DNA of 64,000 bases from Rhizobiales bacterium 2SD. Lineage in GTDB: Bacteria; Pseudomonadota; Alphaproteobacteria; Rhizobiales; Beijerinckiaceae. The stretch lies in NCBI GenBank assembly GCA_005502805.1, contig SCMY01000005.1, positions 372,001 to 436,000 of the forward strand. Direction: 5' to 3'. This document shows positions 17,334 to 26,349 of the stretch, in pieces (within the stretch, counting starts at the first letter, position 1; the number at the start of each line of letters is the position of its first letter). The notes under the pieces were generated by a model, which was not told the DNA's origin, ran no database searches, and was given only the letters and a program-made list of their open reading frames with translations. A program made the position numbers and the translations under genes.

Positions 17334-17655
17334 GGGGCGGCTCGCTCGTCAGATCAGGTACTGAACTCTAGAGCTTGCATCCCGGGCCGCCAATGCGCGG
17401 CTTCGCCCGCCGCGTCGTGCACGTGCGAGGCAGGAGGGGTTGACGAATGCTGTTCCCGGGCGCATGTGCGCCCCGTTGGCCGATCCGCGCTTTCAGCCCG
17501 GCCGGCGACTCCACAGGAACCCGTGAACCCCATGCCAAGCGACAGTCCCAGTCGACAGTCCTTGCCGTCCTCGGCTCGCCCGGGCGCCTGATCCTTAACC
17601 GGCAGGCTCGCTCCGGTCTGGCCGCATGACGGCCAAACCGAGAAGGAAGCGAGCC
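17334..17655. other. Intergenic region before mgtE
   Basis: 322 bp between the divergent acyl-CoA dehydrogenase and mgtE. I see a short stem GGCC-GCATGAC-GGCC at about 17622 and otherwise GC-rich sequence without a frame of protein-like composition. It was inspected for an M-box (ykoK) magnesium riboswitch and the conserved core was not found. Confidence 0.5.
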
Positions 17656-19038
17656 ATGAACGCCGCTGTCACCGAAATCCTGCCCGTCGTCGATCTCCCG
17701 GCGGGAGACCTCGCGGCAACGCTGACGCGCACTCACGTCGCCGACATCGTCGAGCGCCTGAACGAGCATGAGACGGCCTATTCAGCAGAGGTATTGCTCA
17801 ACCTGCCCAAGGGGCGGGCGGTCGATGTCCTCGACCAGCCCGAGCTGCGTGAGCCTGGCGCCATGCTGAAGGCGCTGCCGCTCGACCGCGCTGTCGGTCT
17901 CATCCAGGGCATGTCGTCCGACCGGATCGCCGACATCTTCCGCAACGACCTCTCCGAGCCGGAACGGCATCGCTTCGTCGCGCGGCTCGATCGTGAGACC
18001 AAGGCCGCGCTCGCCTCGCTGCTCGCCTATCCCGAGCACAGCGCCGGCGCGATCATGACGACCGAATTCGTCAGCGTACCGGCCGACTGGACGGTGGCGC
18101 AGACGCTCGAGCATGTCCGCACCGTCGAACGCTCCCGCGAGACTGTCTATGCGATCTATGTGCTCGATCCCTCGACTCGGATGCTGCAACAGGCGGTCGC
18201 GCTGCGTCGGCTGATCTCGGGCGATCCTGCTGCGCTCGTTGGCTCTGCGGCCGGCCGGCGCGAGCCGGTCAGCGTCTCGCCCGCGACCGACCGCGAGGAG
18301 GTGGCACGGCTGATCGCCAAATATAACCTCCTCGCCGTGCCGGTGGTCGACGACGACAGGCACGTCCTCGGCATCGTCACCGTCGACGATGTCATCGATG
18401 CCATGGTCGACGAGACCACCGAGGACGTCCAGAAGCTCGGCGGCATGGAAGCGCTCGGCGAGCCTTACCGCCAGATCGGTTTCGTCACCATGATCCGCAA
18501 GCGCGCCGGCTGGCTCAGCGTGCTGCTGATCGGCGAGATGCTGACAGCATCGGTGATGCAGTATTTCGAAGGCGAACTCGAAAAGGCGATCGTGCTGACG
18601 CTCTTCATCCCCCTGATCATGAGCTCGGGCGGCAATTCCGGCTCGCAGGCGACCTCGCTGATCATCCGCGCGCTGGCGCTGCGTGAGCTCAAGCTGGAGG
18701 ACTGGTGGCGCGTCGCGCTGCGCGAACTGCCGACCGGGATGACGCTCGGCGCGATTCTCGGCACGATCGGCATCGTCCGGGTGGTGATCTGGCAGAAGCT
18801 CGGCTTCTACGACTATGGCGAGCATTGGCTGCTGGTCGCGGCGACGGTCGGTGCGGCGCTGGTCGGCATCGTCACCTTCGGTTCGCTGACCGGCTCGATG
18901 CTGCCCTTCATCCTGACGCGGCTCGGCTTCGATCCGGCCAGCGCCTCGGCGCCCTTCGTCGCGACGCTTGTCGATGTCTCCGGCCTCGTCATCTATTTCA
19001 GCATCGCCGCGCTGATCCTCGGCGGCACGCTGCTGTAG
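17656..19038 (+). CDS. mgtE: Magnesium transporter MgtE
   Basis: 460 residues from ATG 17656, preceded by AAGGAAG at 6 nt; an in-frame ATG at 17626 has poorer support. Domains in order: the N-terminal MgtE superhelical domain (LNEHETAYSAEVLLNLPKG and the DRIADIFRNDLSEPERHRF region), a CBS pair (second CBS ends VLGIVTVDDVIDAMVDETTEDVQKLGG), then a membrane domain with five helices containing the ion-pathway block LIMSSGGNSGSQATSLIIRALA. It is a homodimeric inner-membrane Mg2+ channel gated by intracellular Mg2+. It appears monocistronic. Confidence 0.95.
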   Translation: MNAAVTEILPVVDLPAGDLAATLTRTHVADIVERLNEHETAYSAEVLLNLPKGRAVDVLDQPELREPGAMLKALPLDRAVGLIQGMSSDRIADIFRNDLSEPERHRFVARLDRETKAALASLLAYPEHSAGAIMTTEFVSVPADWTVAQTLEHVRTVERSRETVYAIYVLDPSTRMLQQAVALRRLISGDPAALVGSAAGRREPVSVSPATDREEVARLIAKYNLLAVPVVDDDRHVLGIVTVDDVIDAMVDETTEDVQKLGGMEALGEPYRQIGFVTMIRKRAGWLSVLLIGEMLTASVMQYFEGELEKAIVLTLFIPLIMSSGGNSGSQATSLIIRALALRELKLEDWWRVALRELPTGMTLGAILGTIGIVRVVIWQKLGFYDYGEHWLLVAATVGAALVGIVTFGSLTGSMLPFILTRLGFDPASASAPFVATLVDVSGLVIYFSIAALILGGTLL

Positions 19039-19044
19039 AATTCC

Positions 19045-20757
19045 TCAGGCGGCCGTGCGTGCGACCACCCGGTTGCGGCCGGCTGCCTTCGCCTCGTAGA
19101 GCGCCTGATCCGCTGCCTCGACGAGGTCGGACCAACTGCCGGCGGCCGGCGCCATCGCGGCGACGCCGAAGCTCGCGGTCACGTCCAGCGCGGCTCCGGT
19201 TTCGAGCGCGAAGGGCGCGGCGAGGAGGGCATTGCGCAGGCGCTCGGCGACCTGGCCGGGCGCCGCCGTCGAGTCCGCCAGCAGGATAGCGAATTCTTCG
19301 CCACCAAAACGGGCGACGACGTCGGTCGGCCGCAGGGCGGCTTGCAGCCGGCGCGCGGTTTCCTTGAGCACTTCATCGCCGGCGACGTGGCCGTAGCTGT
19401 CGTTGATGCGCTTGAAGTGATCGATGTCGAGCAGGATCAGCGGCAAGGGCTGCGAAGCCGGGCGTGTCGCCAGCAGGCTCGCGGCCCGTTGCTCCAGGGC
19501 GCCGCGGTTCAGGATCCCGGTCAACCCGTCGGTTTCCGCCAATTGCCGCAACTGGGCGGTCAGCTTCAGCTTTTCCTGATCGAGCGCATCCCGTTCGATC
19601 AGCTTTCCACGCAATATGTTGAGCGCCTTGAAGAGGCTGCCGATTTCTCCGCGCCCGCGCGGCGTTCCGTAAGATTGCCCGATCTTCCCGGCAGCCAGGG
19701 CCATGACGGCGTCTCGCGCCGAGAGCAGCGGGCGGAACAGCAAGGTCTGGCTGGCGGCCACGAGAGCGAGCTCGAGAAGCAGGGCGACCAGGGTCACGGT
19801 GCTGATGATGAGCAGGAGCTGGCGCGCATGTTCGCCATTGGCCTTCATCTTGGCTGTGGCGGATTCCAGATACATGTCGCGCAGCCGTTCCAGAGAGGCG
19901 AAGGTCGGCACGATCTGGTTGGTGAAGCTGGTCGTATCGAAACCGTAGTTGCCGTCCTCGCCGGTGGTGAGGATATCGCGGTAGATCGCCATGCCTCGCC
20001 CGAAGAAATCCTCGTTGACGGCCCGACGCATCGCCGCGATCTGCGGATCGGTGTTGGCGCTGGTTTGCTGCTCGACCAACTGCCAGAAGCCGAGCACCCG
20101 GCCATAGGCGATATCGTGCGCCGTGCGCTGTTGCGAGCTGATCGGGGTGCGCGCGGCGATCGAGGTGATGATGTTCGAGCCCATGCGGCCGACCTGCTCG
20201 CGAATCTCGCTCAGCATCCGGGCGACCAGGGCCGTGCCGATCAAATGGTCCGATTCGGTCGTATTGAAATCGCCGATCGCGGCGTCCACCAGCGATTGCG
20301 CCGTGTCGACGACGGCGAACATCGCCTGGACGACATCGCGGAAGTCCCGCGGGCTGCGGCTCTGCAGCGGCTGCCTGTCGAGGCGTTCAACCATCTGGCG
20401 CGCATGCGCCAGCGACCGCCTCGTCTCGGCCAGCTGCTGCGAAAAGCCGGGAATCGGGGAAAGCCGCTCCAGAGCGGCGTCGGTATTGGCCCTGAACCGG
20501 GTCAGGCGCTGGCGCGACGGGCTGTCGGCCTTGGGTTCTTCGCCGAGCACGCTGTTGACCGGCCCGCGCTCCGCCGAGAGGTGATTGAGGGCGCTCATCA
20601 CCAGTTGGAAGTGTTCGAGCCGTCGCTCGCTGAGCCGCGTCGCCTGAAGCTCACGATAATAGGTCGAGATCAGGATTGCGCCGAGAACGACGGAGCAGCC
20701 GAGGATCACGGCGATGGCCGCCCAAAATCGGTAACTGAGGCTGCGGTGCTTCGACAT
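19045..20757 (-). CDS. Membrane-bound diguanylate cyclase (GGDEF)
   Basis: 570 residues. A membrane helix lies at about 11-31, a large periplasmic sensor region at about 32-315, and a second helix at about 318-340 (LLLIISTVTLVALLLELAL). A HAMP-like segment leads into a GGDEF domain. The active-site motif is GGEEF at 485-489, and RPTD at 476-479 stands five residues before it, the position of the product-inhibition I-site. It should make cyclic di-GMP from two GTP and be feedback inhibited. The sensor part is not a family I can name. It is convergent with mgtE. Confidence 0.93.
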   Translation of the reverse strand: MSKHRSLSYRFWAAIAVILGCSVVLGAILISTYYRELQATRLSERRLEHFQLVMSALNHLSAERGPVNSVLGEEPKADSPSRQRLTRFRANTDAALERLSPIPGFSQQLAETRRSLAHARQMVERLDRQPLQSRSPRDFRDVVQAMFAVVDTAQSLVDAAIGDFNTTESDHLIGTALVARMLSEIREQVGRMGSNIITSIAARTPISSQQRTAHDIAYGRVLGFWQLVEQQTSANTDPQIAAMRRAVNEDFFGRGMAIYRDILTTGEDGNYGFDTTSFTNQIVPTFASLERLRDMYLESATAKMKANGEHARQLLLIISTVTLVALLLELALVAASQTLLFRPLLSARDAVMALAAGKIGQSYGTPRGRGEIGSLFKALNILRGKLIERDALDQEKLKLTAQLRQLAETDGLTGILNRGALEQRAASLLATRPASQPLPLILLDIDHFKRINDSYGHVAGDEVLKETARRLQAALRPTDVVARFGGEEFAILLADSTAAPGQVAERLRNALLAAPFALETGAALDVTASFGVAAMAPAAGSWSDLVEAADQALYEAKAAGRNRVVARTAA

Positions 20758-20958
20758 GCGCGATACCGGAACGAGATCTGACGCTCACCGGCGGCTCGAC
20801 AGAACCACCGGTGTTGCGGAGCCGTGCAGACAGAGCGTCAGATTGTCGGAGTTGCGCGACTGCGACGGCACCTTGGAAGATGTGCGACGCGTTCCTTAAG
20901 ATTCCGCTGTGTCCGCATCGCACTGGCAATGCGGCGTGTTCTTTGCTTGGTCGCGCAG

Positions 20959-21456
20959 ATGAACATCCTGACCGAGCGGCTCTCGCTGCGTTCCACCAGA
21001 CCGTCCGACGTGCCGGGGCTGTTTGCCTTTCTCGGCGACGCGCAGGCGATGCGTTACACGGCTCATTTCGAGACCTTGCGCGCCTGCCGCCGCCATGTCG
21101 CCGGGCATGAATGGCAGCGTCGTCGACTGGGCTGCGCGCCCTGGGTGATCCGGAGGAGGGTGGATGAAACCATCATCGGCTGGGGAGGTCTGTTCGAGGA
21201 TCCGTTCGATCCCGGCTGGGGCGTCGAGCTCGGCTACTGGTTCGCGCCCTCGGCCTGGGGCAGGGGCTATGCGAGCGAGCTCGCCACTGCGAGCGTCGCC
21301 GAGGCGCGCGACCGGTTGCATCTGCCGGAGCTGCGAGCCTTCGCCCGCCCGGAAAACCTCGGCTCCTGCCGGGTGCTCGAGAAAGCCGGCTTCGTGCCCG
21401 AGCGCTATGTGCCGGAGCTGGAGCGCAACCTCTACCGCCACGCACTCGGCGGCTGA
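20959..21456 (+). CDS. GNAT family N-acetyltransferase (RimJ/RimL type)
   Basis: 166 residues from ATG 20959 (MNILTERLSLRSTRPSDV). The frame stays open further upstream, but the earlier part lacks protein-like composition. It shows the RimJ-like pattern: N-terminal beta strand, GWGGLFEDPFDPGWGVELGY, the acetyl-CoA loop WGRGYASELA and the late motif ENLGSCRVLEKAGFVPE. The acceptor may be a protein N-terminus, an amine or an antibiotic; sequence does not decide. It ends 2 nt before the convergent histidine-kinase gene. Confidence 0.88.
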   Translation: MNILTERLSLRSTRPSDVPGLFAFLGDAQAMRYTAHFETLRACRRHVAGHEWQRRRLGCAPWVIRRRVDETIIGWGGLFEDPFDPGWGVELGYWFAPSAWGRGYASELATASVAEARDRLHLPELRAFARPENLGSCRVLEKAGFVPERYVPELERNLYRHALGG

Positions 21457-21458
21457 GC

Positions 21459-24400
21459 TCAGCTCGCCAGCACCCGCTGCGGCGGGAAGGTGACCTCGAC
21501 CAGCGTGCCTTCCTTCTTGACGCTGGTGATGGAGAGCGCCGCGCGGTTGGCTTCGACCAGCGCCTTTGTCAGCGGCAGGCCGAGGCCGGTGCCGCCCGAT
21601 TTGCGCGTCGTCGGCACCTGCCGGAACGGCTCCAGCGCCAGCTTGATCTCGTCATCGTCCATGCCGATGCCGGTGTCGCGTACCCTGAGGATCGCTTCGC
21701 CCTGGTCGCCGAGCGCGGTCGAGACGATGACTTGCCCACCGGCATCGGTGAACTTCACCGCATTGGAGAGCAGGTTGATCACGATCTGGCGCAGCGAGCG
21801 TTCGTCGGCGACCACCGGCGGCAGCTTCGGTGCGAGGCCGGAGCGCAAGACGACGCGGCCGCGCTGCGCTTCCGGCTGCAGCAGGTTGACCGCCGAGAGC
21901 GCGATCTCGTTCAGGCTGACGCTGCCGAAATCGAGATCGAGCTTGCCGGCCTCGATCTTGGCGAGATCGAGCAGGTCGTTGACCAGGCTGATGACGTAGC
22001 CGCCCGACTGGTGGATGTCGCGCAGGTACTCCTTGTAGCGCTCGTTCTCGATCGGCCCGAAGCGTTCCTCGGCCATCACCTCGGCGAAGCCGATGATGGC
22101 GTTGAGCGGCGTCCTGATCTCGTGGCTGATCTTGGCGAGCACGTCCGACTTCTGCGCGCTCGCCTTCTCGGCCGCCTTGCGCGCCTCGACCAGTTCGCCC
22201 TCGGTCTTCTTCCAGGCGGTGATGTCGCGCAGCACGGCGCAGAACTTGCTGTCCGGAGCCTCGGCGATGCGGCCCATGGTCATGAACAGCGGGATGCGTC
22301 CGCCCTGGCGCACCCGGCCGACGACCTCGCGCCCATCGTTCATCAACGAGGCGACGCCGCCGCCGATCAGCCCGTCGAGATAGTCGAGCGCCGGCGAATG
22401 GCTCTCCGGCGCGAAGAGCAAGGTGAAGAGCTCGCCGGCGACCTCGCGCTGGTCGTAGCCGAACAGCGCCTCGGCACTCTTGTTGAGCGCGAGGATGCGC
22501 CCGCGCCCATCAACGGTGACGACGCCGTCCGTTGCGGTGTCGAGCATGGCAGCGAGCTCGGAGACGCGGGCTTCGTTCGCTTGTCCCTCCAGCCTGAGCT
22601 GCTCGACGCGGGAAGCGGCCTCTTCCTCTTCCGCCTCGAATTCGGCTGCGAGCTCCTGCTCTTCCGCCTCCTCGGGCGTCAGCATCTTGAGATCACCGCC
22701 CGGCACGCTGTTGCGGAAGGCCATCAGCGTTGCGGGCTCGCCCTGCCAGCTCACGCTGGAGAGCCGGCCGTCGACGCTGATCAGCCCGCCCTTGCGGTCG
22801 ACCAGGATCATGGCGCCGCCGGCGCTGCGGCTCGCCCCCTTGATCAGCTGGCTGACGCCACCGGCCGAGGTCAGATCGTCGAGATCGGCATAGTCCAGCA
22901 GATCGAGCAGGGTGCGGTTGGCGTAGAGAGCCGCCTCGTCGCGATTGACCAGCACCGCGATCGGCAGCCGGTCGAGAATCTCGGCATGGGCGTTGGCGAC
23001 GCGCGGCCGCGGTTCGGATGTCGCAGCGGCCGTCGCAGTTGCGGCCTCGGTGACGGCGACGGCAGGCTCCGCTTTCGTGTCACCTTTGTCCTTGTCGCGG
23101 ACTCGCAGCGGCGTCGCGGCCGGCAGGCGCGGCTCGCCGGGCTCGCTCTCCTCGCCGGCGATGCGGGCGCCGAGCGCCTTGGCGATCTCGCGGAAGGCGC
23201 TGCGCTCGGCCGAGGATAGCAGGGTCTTGGACGGCTCCAGCACTGGACGTACGGCCGCCAGATGGCCGTTGCGCAGCGGCACGACATTGGCAGGCGTCGC
23301 CGCCGGGGTCGGTTGCGGGGGAGCGCCGGCCTCCGGGCTATCGCGGCTGTCGTCGCCTTGCTCTGTCGCGTCAGCATCGTCCGGAGCCGCGGGCTCGGCC
23401 GCAGCGCCATGGGGTTCTGCCGGGCGGGGCGCCTCGGCGGGCGCGTCTTCGGCTCCGTTCTCGGCGGATTCAACCTGGGTCAATTCCGCCGATATCTTGT
23501 CGGCGAAGTCGTTCGGAGACAATTCCAATGCCGGTTCGTCCGCAGCCGCAGTCTCGGACAGGTCGGTTTCTGAGGCCTCTGCCTCCGGAGCTATCGCAGC
23601 AACATCCTCTTCAGGAATCTTCCGCTCCGGGAAAGTCTCGTTGTCGGACGAACGCGCGAGGCCGAAGCCGCGGAAGCCGGCAGGATTGCGTTCGGTGTCG
23701 AACAGCGGAAAACCCGAAAGCTCGACGCGGGCGCCTTCACCGGGCCGAACCCGCCACAGCACCGGCCGATTGCTCCAGGTTGCGGAGCTTGCGAAGCGCT
23801 CTGCCAGGTCGCCTTCGAGATCGACAATATCGCTGGCGAGCAGCGCCGGCCATGTGCGCCCCTGCGTCGCGCTCGCGGTCTGCTGGCCGACCAGTGCAGC
23901 GAAGTCCTGCGACAGGCTGATCAGCGTCCCGTCCAGATCGCTTTCCCACAGGAAACGCAGATTGGCGCGACGTGGCTGCCCGGATGATTCGACCGTGGCC
24001 GCAGCTTCGGTCGTGGCCGGCGCAGCCATATTCGAAGATGCGGTGGCAGCCGGCGCGGCGGGAGCGCGTAGCTCTTCCTTCGGCACGGAGATGCCGAGGC
24101 GACGGAGCTCGGATGCGGTGACGCCGACGGCGAGCGCTGGCCCGGAGCCGGCCTCGACGCGCTTGCAGCCGCAGGTCACGAGTCCGGCCAAGGAGGCGCC
24201 GAGCCGCAATCGTTCGAGCCTGAGCGCCGAGGGTGAGGCGAGCCCGCCTGCGAGAAGGCGCAGGCGTTCGCGCGTCGCCGCAGGCAGCTTGGCGGCCCCG
24301 CCGAAGGCGTCGAGCAGAGCCCGGCCGCCGGCATTGGCGAAGGCCGGCGCATCGCCATCGGCTGGCCAGAGCAGCAGCGCACCATCGCGGACGAAACCCG

Positions 24401-24464
24401 CGAGTGCGGGATCCTGCGCAAGCGCGCCGGCAAGGCCGTTCCAATCCCGTCCGGATTCGCTCAT
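21459..24464 (-). CDS. PAS-containing soluble histidine kinase (PdhS/PleC/DivJ-like)
   Basis: 1001 residues. No membrane helix is visible. The N-terminal 480 residues are acidic and Ala/Pro-rich with weak PAS-like segments. A PAS domain lies at about 490-590, an acidic coiled stretch (EEAEEQELAAEFEAEEEEAA) at about 610-630, and a second PAS at about 655-770 (VSELAAMLDTATDGVVTVDG). The catalytic core begins with the H-box SHEIRTPLNAIIGFAEVM, followed by N (NLLSNAVKF), G1 (DTGIGMDDDE) and G2 (GGTGLGLPL) boxes. The DLLDLAKIEAGK dimerisation helix and the cytosolic, very long layout match PdhS of Brucella, a DivK-linked cell-cycle kinase. The function here is inferred from that resemblance. Confidence 0.85.
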   Translation of the reverse strand: MSESGRDWNGLAGALAQDPALAGFVRDGALLLWPADGDAPAFANAGGRALLDAFGGAAKLPAATRERLRLLAGGLASPSALRLERLRLGASLAGLVTCGCKRVEAGSGPALAVGVTASELRRLGISVPKEELRAPAAPAATASSNMAAPATTEAAATVESSGQPRRANLRFLWESDLDGTLISLSQDFAALVGQQTASATQGRTWPALLASDIVDLEGDLAERFASSATWSNRPVLWRVRPGEGARVELSGFPLFDTERNPAGFRGFGLARSSDNETFPERKIPEEDVAAIAPEAEASETDLSETAAADEPALELSPNDFADKISAELTQVESAENGAEDAPAEAPRPAEPHGAAAEPAAPDDADATEQGDDSRDSPEAGAPPQPTPAATPANVVPLRNGHLAAVRPVLEPSKTLLSSAERSAFREIAKALGARIAGEESEPGEPRLPAATPLRVRDKDKGDTKAEPAVAVTEAATATAAATSEPRPRVANAHAEILDRLPIAVLVNRDEAALYANRTLLDLLDYADLDDLTSAGGVSQLIKGASRSAGGAMILVDRKGGLISVDGRLSSVSWQGEPATLMAFRNSVPGGDLKMLTPEEAEEQELAAEFEAEEEEAASRVEQLRLEGQANEARVSELAAMLDTATDGVVTVDGRGRILALNKSAEALFGYDQREVAGELFTLLFAPESHSPALDYLDGLIGGGVASLMNDGREVVGRVRQGGRIPLFMTMGRIAEAPDSKFCAVLRDITAWKKTEGELVEARKAAEKASAQKSDVLAKISHEIRTPLNAIIGFAEVMAEERFGPIENERYKEYLRDIHQSGGYVISLVNDLLDLAKIEAGKLDLDFGSVSLNEIALSAVNLLQPEAQRGRVVLRSGLAPKLPPVVADERSLRQIVINLLSNAVKFTDAGGQVIVSTALGDQGEAILRVRDTGIGMDDDEIKLALEPFRQVPTTRKSGGTGLGLPLTKALVEANRAALSITSVKKEGTLVEVTFPPQRVLAS

Positions 24465-24632
24465 CCCGCTCCGCTCAACCTGCTGGCGACTCCAGCCCGC
24501 GCGAATATGCCTAACAAATCTTTAATAACGGCGCGAGCGGGGTGAATCCATGTGGGAACTACGCCTCTCCCCCGACGTTTCCAAACAGCGTTAATATGGC
24601 TTGCGCCGCCTTGTCCGGGGCGGCGTTGTCAT

Positions 24633-24660
24633 TGCACTGCAATAATGATATTGCAGTGCA
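24633..24660. promoter_or_regulatory. 11-bp inverted repeat upstream of phasin: candidate PhaR operator
   Basis: TGCACTGCAAT (24633-24643) and ATTGCAGTGCA (24650-24660) are exact reverse complements around AATGAT. Each arm also contains a short palindrome, TGCA-C-TGCA or TGCA-G-TGCA. Phasin genes in alphaproteobacteria are repressed by PhaR through TGC-rich palindromes. The location 62 nt before the phasin start fits, but PhaR binding here is inferred. Confidence 0.55.
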
Positions 24661-24721
24661 CAATAGCGACGTGGCGTCTGAGACGGCGCGGACGCTTGGC
24701 TCGGTCGCAGGAGGACCCACC

Positions 24722-25117
24722 ATGGACGGCAAGCTTCCCTACGAAGTTCCCACCGAGATGCGCGAGTTCGCCGAGAAGAGCGTCGATCAGGCTCGCAAGG
24801 CCTTCGACGGTTTCATCGGCGCCGCCCAGAAGGCGGTCGACAGCGCCCATGGCTCGGCCGAGTCTGCCCGCGTCAACGTTCAGGACATGACCAGGAAGGC
24901 GATGTCCTATGCCGAGAGCAACATCGCGGCCGCCTTCGACCTCGCCGACAAGCTGGTCAAGTCGAAGGACATGAACGAGGTGCTCCAGCACCAGTCCGAG
25001 TTCCTGAAGGCGCAGGTCGCCGCGCTGCAGACGCAGCTCAAGGAGGTCGGCACCAGCGTGCAGGAAGCCGCCAAGAAGACCGCCGAGACCGCCGCCAAGG
25101 CAACCAAGCTGAAGTGA
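24722..25117 (+). CDS. Phasin family protein
   Basis: 131 residues from ATG 24722, preceded by a strong AGGAGG. After MDGKLPYEVPTEMREFAEKSV the protein is one long amphipathic helical region typical of phasins (QARKAFDGFIGAAQKAVD, then MNEVLQHQSEFLKAQVAAL) with an Ala/Lys-rich end (KKTAETAAKATKLK). Phasins coat polyhydroxyalkanoate granules and control their number and size. A longer frame from 24542 would pass through the palindrome and is rejected. Another phasin-like gene follows 160 nt later. Confidence 0.9.
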   Translation: MDGKLPYEVPTEMREFAEKSVDQARKAFDGFIGAAQKAVDSAHGSAESARVNVQDMTRKAMSYAESNIAAAFDLADKLVKSKDMNEVLQHQSEFLKAQVAALQTQLKEVGTSVQEAAKKTAETAAKATKLK

Positions 25118-25277
25118 AGCCGGCGCGCCGCGGACGCGGAGCGGGCTTTCACGACGAAACGGCCGGGCCGGTGCATGGCTTCGTGATGAGGTGAAAATCA
25201 CCTCGCTGGAGCGTGCTCGTGCCCGGTTCCGTCTATCGCGCAGGCATGCCCTGCCGGAACCGTGAAGGAGAGATCCG

Positions 25278-26222
25278 ATGGCTAAGCAGACTATCCCCGG
25301 CAAGGCGCCGGTCAGCCTCGCACCGGTCAAGGCGCTGAGCGAGCCGAAGCCGGTCGCACCGGTCATGCCGGTTGCGCCAGTCAAGGCTCCGGAGGCCAAG
25401 CTCGTGGAAGCCAAGCCCTCGGTCGAAGTGAAGCCTGCCGCCGCTCCCGTCGCGGTCGCGCCCGCCGCCAAGGTCGAGCCCAAGCCCGTTGCGGCTGCTC
25501 CCAAGCCCGCCGCGCCCGTGACGGCCGCGCAGAAACCCGTCGCTCAGCCGGTGGTGAAGCCTGCTGTCGTGGCAGTCGCTGCGCCTGCATCGAAGCCCGT
25601 CGCGAAACTTGTTGCCGAGCCCGCCAAGCGCGTCGCCTCGCAGAAGACCAAGGTTGCGAAGCCGGCCGCCAAGGTCGCTGCCCCCGCCGTGAAGGTCGAG
25701 ACTGCCAAGGTCGCGGCTGCGAAGCCTGCTCCGGTCAAGCCGGTCACCGTGCCGGCGCCGGCCAAGGTCGTCGCCGATCTGGTCAAGGCGCAACCCACTC
25801 CCGCCAAGGTCGAGCCTGTTGCTGTGAAGCCTGTCACGCCGGTTGCGGCCAAGCCTGCTCCCGCTCCGGCCAAGGTTGTCGAAACAGCTCCGGCCGCTAA
25901 GACCGTCGCCGCTCCTGCCGTCGTCACCAAGCCGATCGAGACGCCGAAGCCGTTCGCCGTTCCCGCCTTTTCCGCCACTGCTTGGCTCGAGCCGACCCTG
26001 GCGCTGACGCGTGCCTTCGGCGCCGTCCAGGCCAAGGTCCTCGATCATGCCTGCGCCGAGCTGAAGGCGACGCTGGGCGAGGTCGAGACGCTGGCGCGCA
26101 CGCAGAGCACTGCGGACGCGGTCGCGCTCCAGGCCAAGGCCTTCCGTCGCAGCTACGAATCCTTCGCCGCCCATCTCGGCGATCTCGCCGCGACGGCCCG
26201 CCAGGAGTTGCCGCGTCGCTGA
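25278..26222 (+). CDS. Phasin-like protein with long Ala/Pro/Lys/Val-rich N-terminal region
   Basis: 314 residues from ATG 25278, with GGAGAG 7 nt upstream. Residues about 1-228 are low-complexity, built from irregular short units such as KPVAAAPKPAAPV, AKVEPKPV and APAKVVETAPAAK. This resembles the histone-H1-like tails of PhaF-type phasins but sits at the N-terminus. Residues about 230-314 form a phasin-like helical domain (LEPTLALTRAFGAVQAKVLD, then LQAKAFRRSYESFAAHL). The basic repeats could bind DNA or the granule surface. The granule link rests on the C-terminus and on the phasin gene next door. Confidence 0.78.
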   Translation: MAKQTIPGKAPVSLAPVKALSEPKPVAPVMPVAPVKAPEAKLVEAKPSVEVKPAAAPVAVAPAAKVEPKPVAAAPKPAAPVTAAQKPVAQPVVKPAVVAVAAPASKPVAKLVAEPAKRVASQKTKVAKPAAKVAAPAVKVETAKVAAAKPAPVKPVTVPAPAKVVADLVKAQPTPAKVEPVAVKPVTPVAAKPAPAPAKVVETAPAAKTVAAPAVVTKPIETPKPFAVPAFSATAWLEPTLALTRAFGAVQAKVLDHACAELKATLGEVETLARTQSTADAVALQAKAFRRSYESFAAHLGDLAATARQELPRR

Positions 26223-26349
26223 TTTTGGAAGCCGGCGCGGTTTTCCACGCGCCGGCCCGTATTTGCCGTTGCATTCGGCGAGGCGTGGCACTAGGTTCCG
26301 CGCCGTCGCCGGAACGCTTCCGGGCGCCGCGACATCAGGCGCAAGCCGT

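Noticed and set aside
17334-17655. Possible magnesium riboswitch before mgtE
   Set aside because: The conserved M-box core was not found, and only a short stem is visible.
25300-25960. CRISPR or tandem DNA repeat within the Ala/Pro-rich gene
   Set aside because: The repeats are irregular protein-level units of 5-13 residues without constant DNA length or spacers.
25278-26222. Ala/Pro/Lys/Val-rich frame as a noncoding artefact of GC-rich DNA
   Set aside because: It was kept as a gene: it has a good ribosome site, in-frame start and stop, and a phasin-like C-terminal domain after the repeats.
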